A DNA stretch of 7,709 nt from Actinomycetota bacterium (lineage in GTDB: Bacteria; Actinomycetota; UBA4738), in the NCBI GenBank assembly GCA_013816105.1, contig JACDEY010000041.1, positions 1 to 7,709 on the forward strand, in the 5' to 3' direction. Below are positions 6,071 through 7,709 of this stretch, one piece after another. The notes under the pieces were generated by a model. That model ran no database searches, was not told the origin of the DNA, and saw nothing but the letters and a program-made list of their open reading frames with translations. The position numbers and the translations under genes are program-made. The first letter of the stretch is position 1, and every line of letters starts with the position of its first letter.

Positions 6071-7633
6071 ATGTCAGAGCCCGCGCACCGGCATTCCCTG
6101 CTAGTCGGCGTGGCGCGGGACGGATTCATCAAGCTAGCGGGCAGCATCTGCGCCGGGGTCTTCGGATTCCTCTTCGTCGTGGTGATCACCCGGCAGCTCG
6201 GCCCCGCCGGCACCGGGGCGTTCTACGAGGCCGTCGCCCTCTATCTCATTGCGAGCAGTCTGGCGAAGCTCGGGGCTGACGCGGGATCGGCCCGCATGAT
6301 CTCCAGGTATCGCGCGCTCGGGCGCCCGCTCGACCTCCGCCGCACCGTGCGGATCGCGCTCGTTCCAGTTCTCGTCCTGGGGGGCGCGCTCGGTGCCGTC
6401 CTTTTCGTACTCGCACCTCGTATCGCGGACCTGGTCGCCGACGGCCGCCACGCGGGGGCGATCGTGCCCTACATCAGGGTCCTGGCGCCGTTCGTATCGG
6501 TCACCGCTGCCTCCGCGGTCGTCCTGGCCGCCACGCGGGGGTTCCAGACGATGATGCCGCTCGTCGTCATCAACAACATCGGGCGGCCGATCGCCCGGCC
6601 GCTGCTGGCCATGGCCGCGATCGCGGCCGGCCTGGGAGGGGTCGCGATCGCCCTGGCCTACGCCACGCCGGTCGCGGTGGGGTTCCTCGTCGGACTCGGC
6701 TGGCTGCTGCGGTTGCTCGGGCGCGCCGAGCGAAGGGCAACGGACGAGGTGGACGCCCCGGTTCCGACCCGAACGCTCGCCTCCGAGTTCTGGCGGTTCG
6801 CCGCTCCCCGGGCGTTCGCGGCCGTCTTCTCGACGACCGTCACGTGGCTCGACACGCTGCTTCTCGGCGCCCTTCGCTCCACGGCGGACGCGGGGATCTA
6901 CAACGGCGCCACGCGCTACGTGAAGCTCGGATCCTTCGCGATCACGGTCGTTTACCTCGTCATCTCGCCCCGGATCAGCGCCCTCCTCGCGAAGAACGAC
7001 TCCGAGGGGGCGGCCTCCATCTACCGGACCTCGACGGGGTGGCTGATGCTCGCATCTTGGCCGATCTACCTCACCCTGGCCGTCTTCGCCCCGGTGCTTC
7101 TTCGGGTGTTCGGCGGCGAGTTCGTGGCCGGGCAGACCGCGCTCACCATCCTGGCCCTCGCCATGCTCGTCAGCATGGCGGCCGGTCCCGCGACGACGAT
7201 CCTGCTCATGGCCGGTCACAGCATGGTGAACACGGCGAACACCGTCGTGGCGCTCCTGCTGAACATTGGAATGAACCTGGTGCTGATTCCCCGGTACGGG
7301 CTCACCGGCGCGGCGATCTCGTGGGCGGTCAGCATCGTGGTTAACAATGTGGCGGCCGTCGTGGAGCTCTGGGTCCTGCAACGGCTGAGCCCGCTCGGTC
7401 CGGGCCTCTGGATCGCGGCCGGCGCGTCCGCCGTCTGTTTCGGGGCCCTGGGACTCGGGACACGCCTGGCCTTCGGGACGTCTCCGGTCGGGTTCCTGGC
7501 CTTCGGGACGATCGCGACTGGGGCTTACCTGGCGGTGCTCTGGCGGAACAGGGACTCCCTCGAGCTCTCCGTGCTCCGCGACGCGTTAGGCCGCGGGGGC
7601 CGCGGGGGCCGCCGGCGTCGGGTCGACCGATAG
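6071..7633 (+). CDS. Wzx-like polysaccharide flippase (MOP superfamily)
   Basis: Multi-pass membrane transporter expected to flip lipid-linked oligosaccharide across the cytoplasmic membrane. The 520-residue product, a normal length for the family, has about 12-14 hydrophobic segments. The first follows an N-terminal stretch ARDGFIKLAG (15-24) typical of Wzx proteins, and RQLGPAGTGAFYE (41-53) is the usual first-loop signature. Mid-protein, FWRFAAPRAF (240-249), DTLLLGAL (261-268) and AGIYNGATRYVK (274-285) match the start of the second half of polysaccharide biosynthesis/flippase proteins. GHSMVNTANT (382-391) and NLVLIPRYGLTGAAISW (402-418) complete the fold. The C-terminus is a short basic tail (RGGRGGRRRR, 508-517), encoded partly by a 9-bp tandem duplication and presumably cytoplasmic. 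Divergent from the polymerase gene, it supplies the export step for the same presumed glycan. Start ATG at 6071 appears leaderless. Confidence 0.88.
   Translation: MSEPAHRHSLLVGVARDGFIKLAGSICAGVFGFLFVVVITRQLGPAGTGAFYEAVALYLIASSLAKLGADAGSARMISRYRALGRPLDLRRTVRIALVPVLVLGGALGAVLFVLAPRIADLVADGRHAGAIVPYIRVLAPFVSVTAASAVVLAATRGFQTMMPLVVINNIGRPIARPLLAMAAIAAGLGGVAIALAYATPVAVGFLVGLGWLLRLLGRAERRATDEVDAPVPTRTLASEFWRFAAPRAFAAVFSTTVTWLDTLLLGALRSTADAGIYNGATRYVKLGSFAITVVYLVISPRISALLAKNDSEGAASIYRTSTGWLMLASWPIYLTLAVFAPVLLRVFGGEFVAGQTALTILALAMLVSMAAGPATTILLMAGHSMVNTANTVVALLLNIGMNLVLIPRYGLTGAAISWAVSIVVNNVAAVVELWVLQRLSPLGPGLWIAAGASAVCFGALGLGTRLAFGTSPVGFLAFGTIATGAYLAVLWRNRDSLELSVLRDALGRGGRGGRRRRVDR
7592..7609 (+). 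repeat. Tandem 9-bp repeat in the flippase C-terminal codons
   Basis: CGCGGGGGC occurs twice head to tail within the gene and encodes the Arg-Gly-Gly repeats of the basic tail. The copies are perfect and in frame (9 bp), so a copy-number change would lengthen or shorten the tail without a frameshift. Confidence 0.75.
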
Positions 7634-7636
7634 ACT
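7631..7636 (+). promoter_or_regulatory. Probable -10 box for the 3'-terminal gene, overlapping the flippase stop
   Basis: TAGACT begins with the TAG stop codon of the flippase gene and ends 8 bases before the ATG at 7645. It is the same hexamer at nearly the same distance as the element before the flippase. No Shine-Dalgarno sequence is present in the 8-base interval, which fits a leaderless start. Confidence 0.5.
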
Positions 7637-7644
7637 GCAGCGCC

Positions 7645-7709
7645 ATGCCACGGCGGGAACCCACGACGCCAACACCCGGCAACGATCATCTTCCCGTGGA
7701 CCCTCGTGC
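7645..7709 (+). CDS. Unidentified protein, 5' end only (partial)
   Basis: An ATG opens a frame that continues without a stop to the window edge, giving 21 residues beginning MPRREPTTPTPG. The visible part is Pro/Thr-rich and basic at its start, too short to assign to any family. The start is supported by the TAGACT element 8 bases upstream and by its position 11 bp after the flippase stop on the same strand, so it may belong to the same surface-polysaccharide locus. It cannot be identified from this window. Confidence 0.55.
   Translation, partial: MPRREPTTPTPGNDHLPVDPR

Noticed and set aside
6134..7381. A 415-residue minus-strand frame opposite the flippase
   Set aside because: Highly charged, low-complexity translation, antisense to a clear membrane transporter; a shadow frame.
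7586..7588. A TTA leucine codon near the end of the flippase gene, as a possible bldA-type control
   Set aside because: A single rare codon near the C-terminus, and nothing here shows the organism is a streptomycete; not enough to suggest regulation.

Overview
The window comes from a GC-rich bacterium (roughly two thirds G+C by eye). An actinobacterium or a similar high-GC lineage fits best. The support is the composition, start codons that sit 8-9 bases after a TANNNT -10 box (leaderless expression, common in Actinobacteria and Deinococcota), and a sulfotransferase subtype with a CGC...C cysteine motif. The lineage is inferred; no marker gene is present.

The layout is compact. (1) Positions 1-2129, plus strand: a chorismate lyase-like gene followed, with a 4-bp GTGA overlap, by a benzoate/4-hydroxybenzoate-CoA ligase-like gene. 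(2) Positions 6029 down to 2153, minus strand: a probable three-gene operon of an O-antigen ligase/polymerase-like membrane protein, a PAPS-type sulfotransferase, and a soluble sulfatase-fold (alkaline phosphatase superfamily) enzyme with Thr instead of Cys/Ser at the nucleophile site. (3) Positions 6071-7633, plus strand: a Wzx-like polysaccharide flippase, diverging from the polymerase gene across a 41-bp region that carries a -10 box for each direction. (4) From 7645, the first 21 codons of an unidentified gene. No intergenic stretch exceeds about 41 bp, and I saw no RNA genes, insertion sequences or CRISPR arrays.

Taken together this looks like part of a cell-surface glycan locus. The flippase would export lipid-linked repeat units and the polymerase/ligase would join them. 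The sulfotransferase would add sulfate, and the AP-superfamily enzyme would cleave or transfer a phosphate or sulfate ester. The unusual part is the adjoining pair that could make 4-hydroxybenzoate from chorismate and activate it as the CoA thioester, which suggests an aryl-modified glycan or an aryl-primed lipid. That link is inference from gene proximity; no acyltransferase, PKS or glycosyltransferase is visible in the window.
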